From Arthrobacter sp. B6 (GTDB lineage Bacteria > Actinomycetota > Actinomycetes > Actinomycetales > Micrococcaceae): DNA of 64,000 nt. Location: positions 1,409,408-1,473,407 of the forward strand of contig NZ_KV467168.1 of NCBI RefSeq assembly GCF_001663775.1, read 5' to 3'. The translations under genes and the position numbers were made by a program. The stretch's first letter is position 1. Each line of letters opens with the position of its first letter. Below the pieces are notes generated by a model, which ran no database searches, was not told the DNA's origin, and was given only the letters and a program-made list of their open reading frames with translations. Below, one piece after another: positions 44,254 through 52,080 of the stretch.

Positions 44254-44259
44254 AACCGC

Positions 44260-45009
44260 ATGGACGCTGTCTTCAAGGCACTTTCCGACCCCACCCGCAG
44301 GGACCTGCTCGATGAGCTCTTCCGCGAGGACGGCCAGTCGCTGGGTGCCCTGGAGGCCCGTTTCGAGATGTCCCGCTTTGGGATCGCCAAGCACCTCAAG
44401 CTGCTCGAAGTTGCCGGCCTGGTGGTCACCCGTCGTCGGGGCCGCGAGAAACTGCACTTCCTGAATCCGGTGCCCATCCGCCTCATCCACGACCGCTGGG
44501 TGAGCAAGTATGCAGAACCATGGGCCGCTGCGCTCAGCGACCTCAAATCCAGATTGGAAAGTCCCATGGAGAAAATTTTCGAAATCTACATCAAGACCAC
44601 CCCGGAACGGCTCTGGGAAGCCATCACGGACAGCGGGATCCGCAGCAAATACCAGTTCGGGATGAACATCACCTCGGACTGGACGCCGGGGTCCCGGTTC
44701 GAGATGTCACCCAACGACGGAGACCTCTTGGGAGAAGGCGAGAACAAAGAGGTGGATCCGCCCCGGAAGCTCGTCCAGTCCATGCGCGCCCTGTGGGGCG
44801 AGGACGTCAAGGCCGAAGGCTGGTCCACCATCACCTGGGAGATCGAACCGGTGGGCGACTCATGCCACCTCACCGTCACGCACAGCGACCTCCGCGAAGG
44901 TGCCAACGAACAGCTCTACGGCGGCTGGCCCATGATCCTCTCCGGCCTCAAGACCTGGCTCGAGACGGGCGAGAAACTGACCACGCCGGGTTCGCTGATG
45001 TATACCTGA
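44260..45009 (+). CDS. ArsR HTH fused to SRPBCC (AHSA1-like) domain
   Basis: The 249-residue protein joins an ArsR winged helix (about 1-95: MDAVFKALSDPTRRDLLDELF, SLGALEARFEMSRFGIAKHLKLLEVAGLVVTRRRGREKLHFL) to an AHSA1/START-like domain (about 105-245: EIYIKTTPERLWEAITD, GSRFEMSPNDG, TWLETGEKLTTP). The fused SRPBCC pocket may bind a hydrophobic ligand and act as the sensor. The start at 44260 fits the ArsR N-terminus and the promoter spacing. A much longer open frame upstream crosses a decayed gene and the operator and is not used. Confidence 0.87.
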   Translation: MDAVFKALSDPTRRDLLDELFREDGQSLGALEARFEMSRFGIAKHLKLLEVAGLVVTRRRGREKLHFLNPVPIRLIHDRWVSKYAEPWAAALSDLKSRLESPMEKIFEIYIKTTPERLWEAITDSGIRSKYQFGMNITSDWTPGSRFEMSPNDGDLLGEGENKEVDPPRKLVQSMRALWGEDVKAEGWSTITWEIEPVGDSCHLTVTHSDLREGANEQLYGGWPMILSGLKTWLETGEKLTTPGSLMYT

Positions 45010-45210
45010 CGCCCTGGCCGCGTGCCAGGCATGAGGAAGGACTGGACTAGCCATGGCTCTGTCCCGACCGAAGATCATCAGCAGTACGCCCACAAAGCAC
45101 AGTCCTTTGGCGGCGACGTCCAGATAGAAGGGCCCTCTCAGGAACTCCATACCACGATAGGCGCCAAAATCCGGAGCTGGAGGGAGAATCGAAGCAGGAG
45201 GGAGCTCTCA

Positions 45211-46365
45211 GTGAAGGCGGTCATTTGCGGTGCCGGGATCAGCGGGCTCTCCGCAGCGGCGTTCCTCGCCCGGGACGGATGGCAGGTGCTCGTTGTGGAA
45301 CAGGCGAGGGGGCCGCGCCCGCAGGGGTACATGATTGATTTCTTTGGCCCGGGATGGCAGGCAGCCGCCAGCCTGGGCATCCTTCCCCGCCTCCGCGAAC
45401 TGGGCTACCAGATCCCGAGGGTGGACTACGTCGACCGGCACGGCAAAACCCAAGCCACCCTGCCCTTCGCGAGGCTTGCCCAGGTGGCCAATGGCGGACT
45501 GACCAGCATCCTGCGCCCGGACCTGGAGCTGGCCATCCGCGAGGGACTGCCTCACGACGTCGACCTCCGGTACGGCCGCACCGTTTCGGCTGTCGGGCAG
45601 AGCAGGGACGGAGTGACCTTGACACTTGATGACGGCCAGGTGCTGAACGCCGATCTTCTCATCGGCGCTGACGGGATCCACTCGGCGGTCCGGGAGCTGG
45701 TTTTCGGACCGGAAGAGGAGTTCTTCCACTACCTCGGCTTCCAGGTGGGTGCCTACTCCTTCAGCGACCCGGAACTCGCGGAGTCCATCGGGGACCGGGT
45801 GGCGGCCACCGACACCCGCGGTGAAGCCATGTTCTTCTACCGGCTGCGTGACGGCCGGATCACCGCCATGGCGATACACCGGACAGCCAGCGCCGCGCTT
45901 CCGGCCGACCCACCGGCCCTGCTGAGATCCAGATACCGCAGCCTGGGCTGGATCTGTCCTGCCGCCGTCGAGCATTGCCCCGAAGACCTCTATTACGACC
46001 AGGTTGCCCAGATCAGGATGCCCCGGTGGCACACGGGCCGCGTGGTCCTGCTTGGCGACGCAGCCTCTGCGGTGTCGCTCCTGGCCGGCCAGGGCGCGTC
46101 CCTCGGCATGGCTGCGGCCGAGGCGTTGGCGCAAGAGCTTAGACAACGTCCGGAGATCGGCACGGCACTGGCATCCTTCGAAGCACGCGTGCGGCCGCCG
46201 GTTGGGCGGCAGCAGAAGGCCGGCGCAGCGGCCGCCCAGTGGTTCGTTCCGGCGACCCGGTACGCGGCCGTCGTCCGCCGCACCGCAATCCGGCTGTCCA
46301 AAGTACCGGGCATCACCCGTCTGATCAGCTCAGCCCTGATCGGCAAATCCGGCGCGGCACTGTAG
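45211..46365 (+). CDS. FAD-dependent monooxygenase/oxidoreductase (PHBH fold)
   Basis: The 384-residue flavoprotein has the Rossmann motif VICGAGISGLSAAAFLARDGWQVLVVEQ, the DG region LIGADGIHSAVRELV and GRVVLLGDAASAVSLLAGQGASLGMAAAEAL with the GD motif, as in TetX-like and p-hydroxybenzoate hydroxylase-fold monooxygenases. The start is GTG 45211 with GGAGGG 9 nt upstream; the frame extends to 45022 without a ribosome site. Its position after the ArsR-SRPBCC regulator suggests co-regulation. Possible role: hydroxylation of an aromatic or drug. A terminator follows. Confidence 0.85.
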   Translation: MKAVICGAGISGLSAAAFLARDGWQVLVVEQARGPRPQGYMIDFFGPGWQAAASLGILPRLRELGYQIPRVDYVDRHGKTQATLPFARLAQVANGGLTSILRPDLELAIREGLPHDVDLRYGRTVSAVGQSRDGVTLTLDDGQVLNADLLIGADGIHSAVRELVFGPEEEFFHYLGFQVGAYSFSDPELAESIGDRVAATDTRGEAMFFYRLRDGRITAMAIHRTASAALPADPPALLRSRYRSLGWICPAAVEHCPEDLYYDQVAQIRMPRWHTGRVVLLGDAASAVSLLAGQGASLGMAAAEALAQELRQRPEIGTALASFEARVRPPVGRQQKAGAAAAQWFVPATRYAAVVRRTAIRLSKVPGITRLISSALIGKSGAAL

Positions 46366-46385
46366 TTCTTTGATCCAAGACCACA

Positions 46386-46418
46386 GCAGGCGGGGCCCCG
46401 CGTGAGGGCCCCGCCTGC
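46386..46418. terminator. Two-way hairpin terminator
   Basis: GCAGGCGGGGCC (46386-46397) pairs exactly with 46407-46418 across a 9-nt loop, between the convergent flavoprotein and NRAMP-fold genes. A weak T-run follows on the plus strand. Confidence 0.75.
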
Positions 46419-46436
46419 GGACTTTCGGATGCCAAT

Positions 46437-47735
46437 TCAGCCGAGCAGAGTGGTGATCAGCCGGACGGATGATGCGACGATGGCAACGAGGCCGATGGCT
46501 CCAAAGAGGTTGTGCCACCATTTGTTGCGGAGCTCTCCCATGATGGAGGCCCTGTTGGCCATGATGACGATCAGGACGCCGAGCATGGGGGCGATGAGTA
46601 CGGTGAGGGATTGGGCGATGACGATCAGCGCCACGGGTGAAGACTGGAAGGTGAGCGTGATGATCAGTCCGAAGGCAAGGATCATGCCGGTGATGATGCG
46701 GGCAGTAGGGGATCCTGCTTTGGCGCCGCGGCCCAGGCCGTCGGAGAGCATGGTGCCTCCGGCGGTGGCGTTGGCGATCATGGATGAGAAGGCTGCACCG
46801 GAGAGGCCCAGGGCGAACAGCATGGATCCGACGGGACCGGCCAGTGGTGCGAAAACGGAGGCGAGGGCGTTGATGGTTCCGGCTTCGGCGCCGGTCTTGC
46901 CCAGCACGGCGGCGGCCACCAGGATGACCAACGCTGTCATGATGCCGGGTGCGATGATGCCGGGGATGGTGTCCACGAGGGTGATGTCGCGGTAGTCGCT
47001 GCGGGTGCGGCGGTGTTCCTTGACGCCGTAGGAGGTATAGAAGGCGGCGTTGATGGAGAAGTTGGTGCCCACGAGGGCGACAATGAGGATCTCGCTTCCT
47101 GCCGGCAGGCTTGGAACCATGCCTTCCATGGAGCGGTACCAGTCCGGTTGGGCAACTACGGTACTGGCGATGAACGCGATGCCCATGAGAACGACGATGA
47201 CCAGCAGGGCCTTTTCAACGATTCCGTAGACATTTTTGAAGGCCAGGACGAAGCCGACGGCGGCGGTGCAGACAACGGTCCACAGGACCGGAGACCCGCC
47301 GAAGACAAGTGACAGGCCCAGGCCGGAGCCGACGGCATTGCCGACAGAGAACATCAGGGTGATGCCGAAGACGCCGAAGCCTGCAAGGACGCCCACCCAT
47401 TTGCCCAGGTGGTCTTTGATGGAGGTGATCAACGACGTCGGGGTGGCGATGCCGAGCCGGACGCTCATGTCGGTGAAGAAGATCATCAAGATCGTTGAGA
47501 TGGCGATGACCCAGACAAGGCTGTAGTCGAACCGGCTCCCGGCCTGGACGGCGGTGGTGAGGTTGCCGGGCCCGAACTGCCAGGCTCCCACCACGAACGC
47601 CGGACCCATCAGGGCCAGGTACCCGAGGAAAGACCGGCGCTTGGCAGGCGGGCTGGTGAGGGAAGTGCTTTCGGGGGTGACCATCTGACCTCGTTGTTCG
47701 TCCCGGGTGTGGATGATCCTATTCTGCTCGCGCAT
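46437..47735 (-). CDS. NRAMP-fold transporter lacking the usual metal-binding residues
   Basis: The 432-residue carrier has the 11-TM NRAMP pattern (GYLALMGPAFVVGAWQFGPGNLTTAVQAG at TM1; FVLAFKNVYGIVEKALLVIVVLMG; SGAAFSSMIANATAGGTMLSDG near TM8-9). The TM1 DPGN motif reads GPGN and the TM6 (A/M)xxMPH motif reads GTNFSIN, so the Asp and Met/His that hold Mn2+/Fe2+ in NRAMPs are absent. It is therefore unlikely to be an ordinary manganese importer. The ATG at 47735 follows GGAGGA; the frame is open further upstream without an SD. It lies 107 bp downstream of a DapA-like aldolase gene, probably in one operon controlled by the divergent LacI regulator. Confidence 0.85.
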   Translation of the reverse strand: MREQNRIIHTRDEQRGQMVTPESTSLTSPPAKRRSFLGYLALMGPAFVVGAWQFGPGNLTTAVQAGSRFDYSLVWVIAISTILMIFFTDMSVRLGIATPTSLITSIKDHLGKWVGVLAGFGVFGITLMFSVGNAVGSGLGLSLVFGGSPVLWTVVCTAAVGFVLAFKNVYGIVEKALLVIVVLMGIAFIASTVVAQPDWYRSMEGMVPSLPAGSEILIVALVGTNFSINAAFYTSYGVKEHRRTRSDYRDITLVDTIPGIIAPGIMTALVILVAAAVLGKTGAEAGTINALASVFAPLAGPVGSMLFALGLSGAAFSSMIANATAGGTMLSDGLGRGAKAGSPTARIITGMILAFGLIITLTFQSSPVALIVIAQSLTVLIAPMLGVLIVIMANRASIMGELRNKWWHNLFGAIGLVAIVASSVRLITTLLG

Positions 47736-47842
47736 GGCGAGTCCTCCTTCTCCAGCTTCAGTGCTGGGGGTCGTCGTTGACCAGGTTGGAGAGTGAAATT
47801 TGGGCGAAGGGCGGCGGAGGGCTGCTCCGCCGCCCTTCGATG

Positions 47843-48778
47843 TCAAGCAGGAACGGTGACGTTGCCGAGGTTGGCGGACTTGAGGGCCAGTGCGATTTCA
47901 GCTCCTGCGCCCTCGGCGAGGGGAAGCAGCGGCGGACGGACGGTGGCGTGGTCCAGGATGCCGCGGGCAACGAGGCCTTCCTTGAGGGCGACGGTGCCTT
48001 CCATGTGCGATCCGCGGTGGTAGACGTTCTTGGTGACAGGAAGGAGGCGGTCATGGATGGCGCGGGCCGCAGCGTAGTCCTTGGCCTTGCCGGCGGCGAT
48101 CAGTTCCACCAGCGGTTCGGGTGCGAGTCCGCCGTAGCCAACCAGTGCGCCGTCGACGTCGAACATGGTGTGCAGCAGGTATTCGTCGTGGCAGGTGAGG
48201 ATCTGCAGGTCCGGGTACGTTGCCCGCAGGACGGGGATCTCGGTGTCCCAGCGCTTCATGTTCCGGACGCCGTTCTTGGTGGCGAATACGCCTTCCATGC
48301 CGGCGATCTCGAGCTGGGTTTCCAGGTCGTAGGTTGCCTTGGTGGCGTCGGGGTACTGGAAGAGGATCAGCGGCAGGCCGGAGGTTTCGTAGATTTCCTT
48401 GTAGCGGGTCTGCGGTGCGCCCTGCTGGTAGCCGAAGCGGAGCCAGCCGTGTGAGGGGTAGACCAGGCCGGCTTCGGCGCCGGCCTCGACTGCGCGCTTG
48501 GCTTCCAGGGCGGCGACGGTGTTTCCTTCGCCGGTGATGCCGGCGATGATCGGGATCTCGCCCTTGACTGCGTTCTTGAATTCGCGGATGACCAGTGCCT
48601 GCTCGTCCTGGGTCAGGAAGGTGCCTTCGCCGGCGTGGCCGAGGACTACAAGGCCCTTGACGCCTTCGACGCTGGCCAGCCAGCCGCCGAGGCGGTGGAT
48701 CGCGTCGACGTCGACGCTGCCGTCGCGGGTGAACGGCGTTACGGGAGCGGGAACAAGCCCGCGGAGATCGATCGTCAT
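47843..48778 (-). CDS. Dihydrodipicolinate synthase/N-acetylneuraminate lyase-family aldolase
   Basis: The 311-residue (beta/alpha)8 enzyme has the class I aldolase layout of DapA: VPAPVTPFTRDGSVD, VLGHAGEGTFLT in place of GTTGE, LILFQYPDATK, and the Schiff-base Lys in VFATKNGVRN. The catalytic Tyr position of DapA (YNVP) reads FQYP, so chemistry may differ. It is likely to cleave or dehydrate an unknown 2-keto acid rather than make lysine. The start at ATG 48778 is in agreement with the family's MTIDLRGLVPAP-type opening. It is first in an operon with the NRAMP-fold carrier; two AACGTT boxes lie between it and the divergent LacI gene. Confidence 0.82.
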   Translation of the reverse strand: MTIDLRGLVPAPVTPFTRDGSVDVDAIHRLGGWLASVEGVKGLVVLGHAGEGTFLTQDEQALVIREFKNAVKGEIPIIAGITGEGNTVAALEAKRAVEAGAEAGLVYPSHGWLRFGYQQGAPQTRYKEIYETSGLPLILFQYPDATKATYDLETQLEIAGMEGVFATKNGVRNMKRWDTEIPVLRATYPDLQILTCHDEYLLHTMFDVDGALVGYGGLAPEPLVELIAAGKAKDYAAARAIHDRLLPVTKNVYHRGSHMEGTVALKEGLVARGILDHATVRPPLLPLAEGAGAEIALALKSANLGNVTVPA

Positions 48779-48819
48779 TGAAATTACCTCTGTCTTGTTA
48801 GTCGGTGGCCCCGCTAGAG

Positions 48820-48845
48820 TGAGAACGTTTGCGGGAACGTTTTCA
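48820..48845. promoter_or_regulatory. Tandem AACGTT boxes, LacI-type operator
   Basis: GAGAACGTTTGC (AACGTT at 48824-48829) and GGGAACGTTTTC (AACGTT at 48836-48841) are two LacI-type half-symmetric sites with central CG, 12 bp apart, in the 126-bp gap between the divergent aldolase and LacI genes. Likely site of autoregulation and repression. Confidence 0.65.
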
Positions 48846-48904
48846 TTGTGCGACGTGCTCCAGCTCACTGTCAAGGGCCAATTGTGAAAGACGGAGGAAA
48901 TAGA

Positions 48905-49966
48905 GTGTCTTCTAGGACAATCGTGAACAGGAGACCACCCATGGAACCGGTCGCATCAGGCACCACCGTAACCCTGCGGGACGTTGCCGCCGCCAGCGGA
49001 GTGAGCCTGTCCACGGCCAGCCGGGCCCTGGATGAACGCGGAACGGCATCCCGCTCCGCGGCGGCGGAACACGTCCGCAAGGTTGCCGAGGAGCTCGGCT
49101 ACCGCCGGAACTCGTTCGCATCAAGCCTGCGCCGGGGCGAGACCCGGACGCTGGGAGTGCTGGTCCCGCGCCTCAGTGACACCGTGATGGCCCTGATGTT
49201 CGAAGAACTGGAGCGGGCGGCCTCGGACCGCGGCTATTTCGCCATGGTGGCCACCAGCGGAGACGACCCGGATGATGAACGCCGCGCCGCGGAAACACTG
49301 CTGGACCGCAACGTTGACGGACTGATCCTGGCCACGGCCAGGCTCGACGACGAACTGCCCAAGCTGCTGCGGCAGCGGAACGTGGCTCACGCCCTGGTGC
49401 TGCGTACCGACGGCGTGAGCCCGTCAGCACTCGGCGATGACGAGGTGGGCGGATACCTGGCCACGCGCCATCTTATCGACCTGGGCCACCGTGATATCGC
49501 GGTGGTCACCGGTCCGGCCTTCACCTCCACCGGGACGGCCCGCCTGGCCGGCGCCCGCCGGGCCATGGAAGAAGCCGGCGTCATCCCGCGGGATGAGTGG
49601 TTGCTGGCGGCAGGTTACGGCATCGAAAACGGCTTCGCGGCCGGGGAAACTCTGCTGGGTGGGTCCGGCCCGCGCCCCACCGCCATATTCGCCGCGAACG
49701 ACAACCTTGCGATGGGCATCATCGCGGCCGCGCACCGCTGCCAGGCCATCGTGGGACGGGATCTGGCACTGGTGGGCTACAACGACATCCCCCTCTCATC
49801 GCGGCTCGCCACTCCCCTGTCCTCCGTACGGGTCCCGCTGGACCAGATTGCAGGCAGCGCGATCGATCTCATTGTGAACCCCGGCAAGGACCCCCGGATC
49901 CGGAAGGCCTTGCCCACACTGATTCCCCGCGAATCCAGCGGACCCCCGCAGCGCCGCGCGGAGTAG
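48905..49966 (+). CDS. LacI-family regulator of the aldolase/NRAMP-fold operon
   Basis: A 353-residue regulator with HTH VTLRDVAAASGVSLSTASRALDERGTAS and the binding-protein-like domain LGVLVPRLSDTVMALMFEELERAASDRGY, ending with PTAIFAANDNLAMGIIAAAHRCQAIVGRDLALVGYNDIPLSSRL. GGAGGAAATA precedes GTG 48905; an ATG at 48941 also has an SD (AGGAGA) and would remove 12 residues. It is divergent from the aldolase/carrier operon and probably senses its substrate. Confidence 0.88.
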   Translation: MSSRTIVNRRPPMEPVASGTTVTLRDVAAASGVSLSTASRALDERGTASRSAAAEHVRKVAEELGYRRNSFASSLRRGETRTLGVLVPRLSDTVMALMFEELERAASDRGYFAMVATSGDDPDDERRAAETLLDRNVDGLILATARLDDELPKLLRQRNVAHALVLRTDGVSPSALGDDEVGGYLATRHLIDLGHRDIAVVTGPAFTSTGTARLAGARRAMEEAGVIPRDEWLLAAGYGIENGFAAGETLLGGSGPRPTAIFAANDNLAMGIIAAAHRCQAIVGRDLALVGYNDIPLSSRLATPLSSVRVPLDQIAGSAIDLIVNPGKDPRIRKALPTLIPRESSGPPQRRAE

Positions 49967-49973
49967 GCATGCA

Positions 49974-50028
49974 GCGCGAACGTACACTTGTGGCCCCAAA
50001 AAGTGGGGCCACAAGTGTACGTTCGCGC
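49974..50028. repeat. Palindromic repeat family, locus D: perfect 24-bp hairpin
   Basis: One direct unit (49974-49997) and one inverted unit (50005-50028), each the 23-bp repeat plus one C/G, form a perfect hairpin with a 7-nt A-rich loop (AAAAAGT). It lies between the convergent LacI (stop 49966) and MFS (stop 50049) genes. Confidence 0.92.
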
Positions 50029-50048
50029 CGGATAGTTAGTCTGGATGG

Positions 50049-51410
50049 TTAGTCCGCCGGCTCCCGCCACAGAAGGGTCACGCCGAACGCCACCGCGCTG
50101 AGGACAAGCATGGCCACCACCATCAGGCCCCAGCTTGCCTGGTCCACCCCGCCACCGGCGAAGACACCGATCAGCACCGTGGCGGTAATGGCTCCCACGT
50201 AGCGGCAGGTCTGGTATATCCCGGCTGCCACGCCCCGCTCCTGCGGCCCGGCGGAGAGGAACATGCCCTGGTTGGAGGCAATGCCCACCGCTCCGTACGG
50301 GACGCCCATCAGCGTAGTGAGCGCCAAAACCAGGGGTATCGCCAAGGATCCGGTCAGCACCCACATCAGCGCGGCCACCGTGGTGAGAAGCACGACGCCG
50401 GCGATCAGCACACGCCGCACGCCGAATTTTCCCATGGCCCGGACAGCCCACGGTGTGGCCAGCACGGACATCGCGGCCAGGGGCAGCATGAGCAGCCCCA
50501 CCAGCCCTGGGTCATAGCCGCCAGCTTCCTGCAGAAGCTGCGGCAGGCCAAAAAACACAAAGTAGTACACGCTGCTGAAGATGGCGAACCCCAGGTAGAC
50601 AAGCATCAGCGGCCGGTTCCGGCCCAGCAGCCGCAGGTCCAGGAACGGCGGGCTGAAGCGCAGTTCACGCCACACAAACAGCGCGGCGGTGACGGTCCCG
50701 GCTCCGAGCATCCACCAGCGGAATCCCGGGGCAACGTCCAGCAGTGCCATCATGACCAGCAGGAGCGAGCCGATGAAGCCGGCAATCCCGGGAATGTCCG
50801 AATCCCTGGCCAGCCGGGCGATGCTGCCGCGCTCGCGGACCCCGTCAGCCGGGGCCACTTGCCGCACAATGAAGAGTGCTGCCAGCGCCAACGGAACGTT
50901 GACCAGGAACAGCGCCTCCCAGCCCACCTGGCCCACCAGCAGTCCGCCCGCCACTGGTCCCACGGCCGCCGCGGAGGTGTTTGCCATCTGGATTCTGCCG
51001 AGCGGCCGCGAGGATTCCGTCCCGGCCCGCTGCGCGATGGCACCGATCATCACCACCGCACTGGGATAGGCCGTGGCGGTTCCGAGCGCCATCACGGCCC
51101 GGGCGACGCAAAGCAGGCCGAAGTTGGGCGAGAAAGGGGCGAGTGCACAGGTGATGGCAACGGCGCCCATGCCGAGCGTGAACATCCGCCGTGGCCCGAA
51201 CCGGTCCGCCAGCCTGCCCATCAGCGGCTGGCCCGCCGCGGAGGCGAGGTAGAAGGACGTTATCACCCAGGTGACGGTGGCGACGTCGAGCCCGAAGTCC
51301 GCGCGCAGGACCACCAGTGCGACCGCGATCATGGAGGAATTCAGCGGGTTCAGCGCGGTGCCGAGGCTCAGGCCTGCCACCGCCAGTCCGGTCCGGGGTT
51401 TGTCGCTCAC
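50049..51410 (-). CDS. DHA2-like MFS transporter
   Basis: The 453-residue carrier has 12-14 TM segments. TM1 reads GLSLGTALNPLNSSMIAVALVVLRADFGLD, the motif A loop is GRLADRFGPRRMFTLGM, and WEALFLVNVPLALAAL marks TM5-6. The NPLNSSMI opening is shared with multidrug MFS proteins. The start is GTG 51410. No regulator lies beside it. Substrate unknown. Confidence 0.87.
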   Translation of the reverse strand: MSDKPRTGLAVAGLSLGTALNPLNSSMIAVALVVLRADFGLDVATVTWVITSFYLASAAGQPLMGRLADRFGPRRMFTLGMGAVAITCALAPFSPNFGLLCVARAVMALGTATAYPSAVVMIGAIAQRAGTESSRPLGRIQMANTSAAAVGPVAGGLLVGQVGWEALFLVNVPLALAALFIVRQVAPADGVRERGSIARLARDSDIPGIAGFIGSLLLVMMALLDVAPGFRWWMLGAGTVTAALFVWRELRFSPPFLDLRLLGRNRPLMLVYLGFAIFSSVYYFVFFGLPQLLQEAGGYDPGLVGLLMLPLAAMSVLATPWAVRAMGKFGVRRVLIAGVVLLTTVAALMWVLTGSLAIPLVLALTTLMGVPYGAVGIASNQGMFLSAGPQERGVAAGIYQTCRYVGAITATVLIGVFAGGGVDQASWGLMVVAMLVLSAVAFGVTLLWREPAD

Positions 51411-51511
51411 GCAAACAGTCTGGCGTAGTGGCCTTTCAAACCGCGATTCCTGTGACCGTCGGCGAGGGCGGGGACTAGGATGAACTCAACTGATACTCTT
51501 GGGGGGCGGCA

Positions 51512-51898
51512 GTGGAACCGATCACGGTCAAGGGCGGCAAAGGCACGGTGGATCTGAAGGATGGCAGGTACATCCACCTGGTCTGGAACCGCAGTGTCCG
51601 GATTGAAGTGGACGACGCGCTCTCCGCCATGGAGGCCGTAAACGTCGTGGGCGACGGATCCGAGTTTCCGATGCTCGTTGACATGGCCACCACAGAGTCT
51701 GTGAGCCGCCAGGCCCGGGCTGTCTTTTCCATCCCCTGCGCGGCCTCGCGGATCGCCCTCCTGGGCTCAAGTCCGGTGGACCGGGTGCTCGCCAACTTTT
51801 TCCTCAGCCTGCACGTCCCGCCCTGCCCCACGCGGTTCTTCACATCCCGGGGCGATGCCATGGCGTGGCTGCTGGAAGAGCCCGCTAAACGGTTGTAG
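51512..51898 (+). CDS. STAS/SpoIIAA-like protein (DUF7793-type)
   Basis: The 128-residue protein has VDLKDGRYIHLVWNRSVRIEVDDALSAMEAVN, VDMATTESVSRQARAVFSI and ending GDAMAWLLE, a pattern of small STAS/SpoIIAA-like proteins common in Arthrobacter. It could bind a partner, but no kinase or anti-sigma gene is nearby. GGGGGGC precedes GTG 51512. Confidence 0.65.
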   Translation: MEPITVKGGKGTVDLKDGRYIHLVWNRSVRIEVDDALSAMEAVNVVGDGSEFPMLVDMATTESVSRQARAVFSIPCAASRIALLGSSPVDRVLANFFLSLHVPPCPTRFFTSRGDAMAWLLEEPAKRL

Positions 51899-51941
51899 CC
51901 AGCCCTGCTTGTGCGGAAAACCTTGCGTCGCCGGGACGTCC

Positions 51942-52040
51942 GGGGTCGCCGGAACGATGCGGGGTCACCGGAACGATGCGGCGTCGCCGGAACGGTTCGG
52001 CGTCGCCGGAACGGTTCAGCGTCCGGGCACCGTTCCGGCG
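51942..52040. repeat. Four 19-bp tandem repeats with an inverted copy
   Basis: GGCGTCGCCGGAACGGTTC and close variants occupy 51942-51960, 51961-51979, 51980-51998 and 51999-52017, with a degenerate copy just before. ACCGTTCCGGCG (52029-52040) is the inverted match of the last copy, so the end can fold into a hairpin. It lies between the convergent genes ending at 51898 and 52175. Confidence 0.85.
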
Positions 52041-52080
52041 ATTCCGACGGCGGCATCCACTACCGGCCTGCCCCCTCCTT

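Noticed and set aside
43762..44259. 166 extra codons before the ArsR-SRPBCC protein
   Set aside because: They cross a decayed gene, a repeat unit and the operator/promoter; the ArsR fold starts at 44260.
45050..45160. Membrane-protein-like minus-strand stretch (FYLDVAAKGLCFVGVLLMIF)
   Set aside because: Only about 35 residues look protein-like, with no start signal or family match; it overlaps the flavoprotein leader. Possibly a remnant but not supportable.
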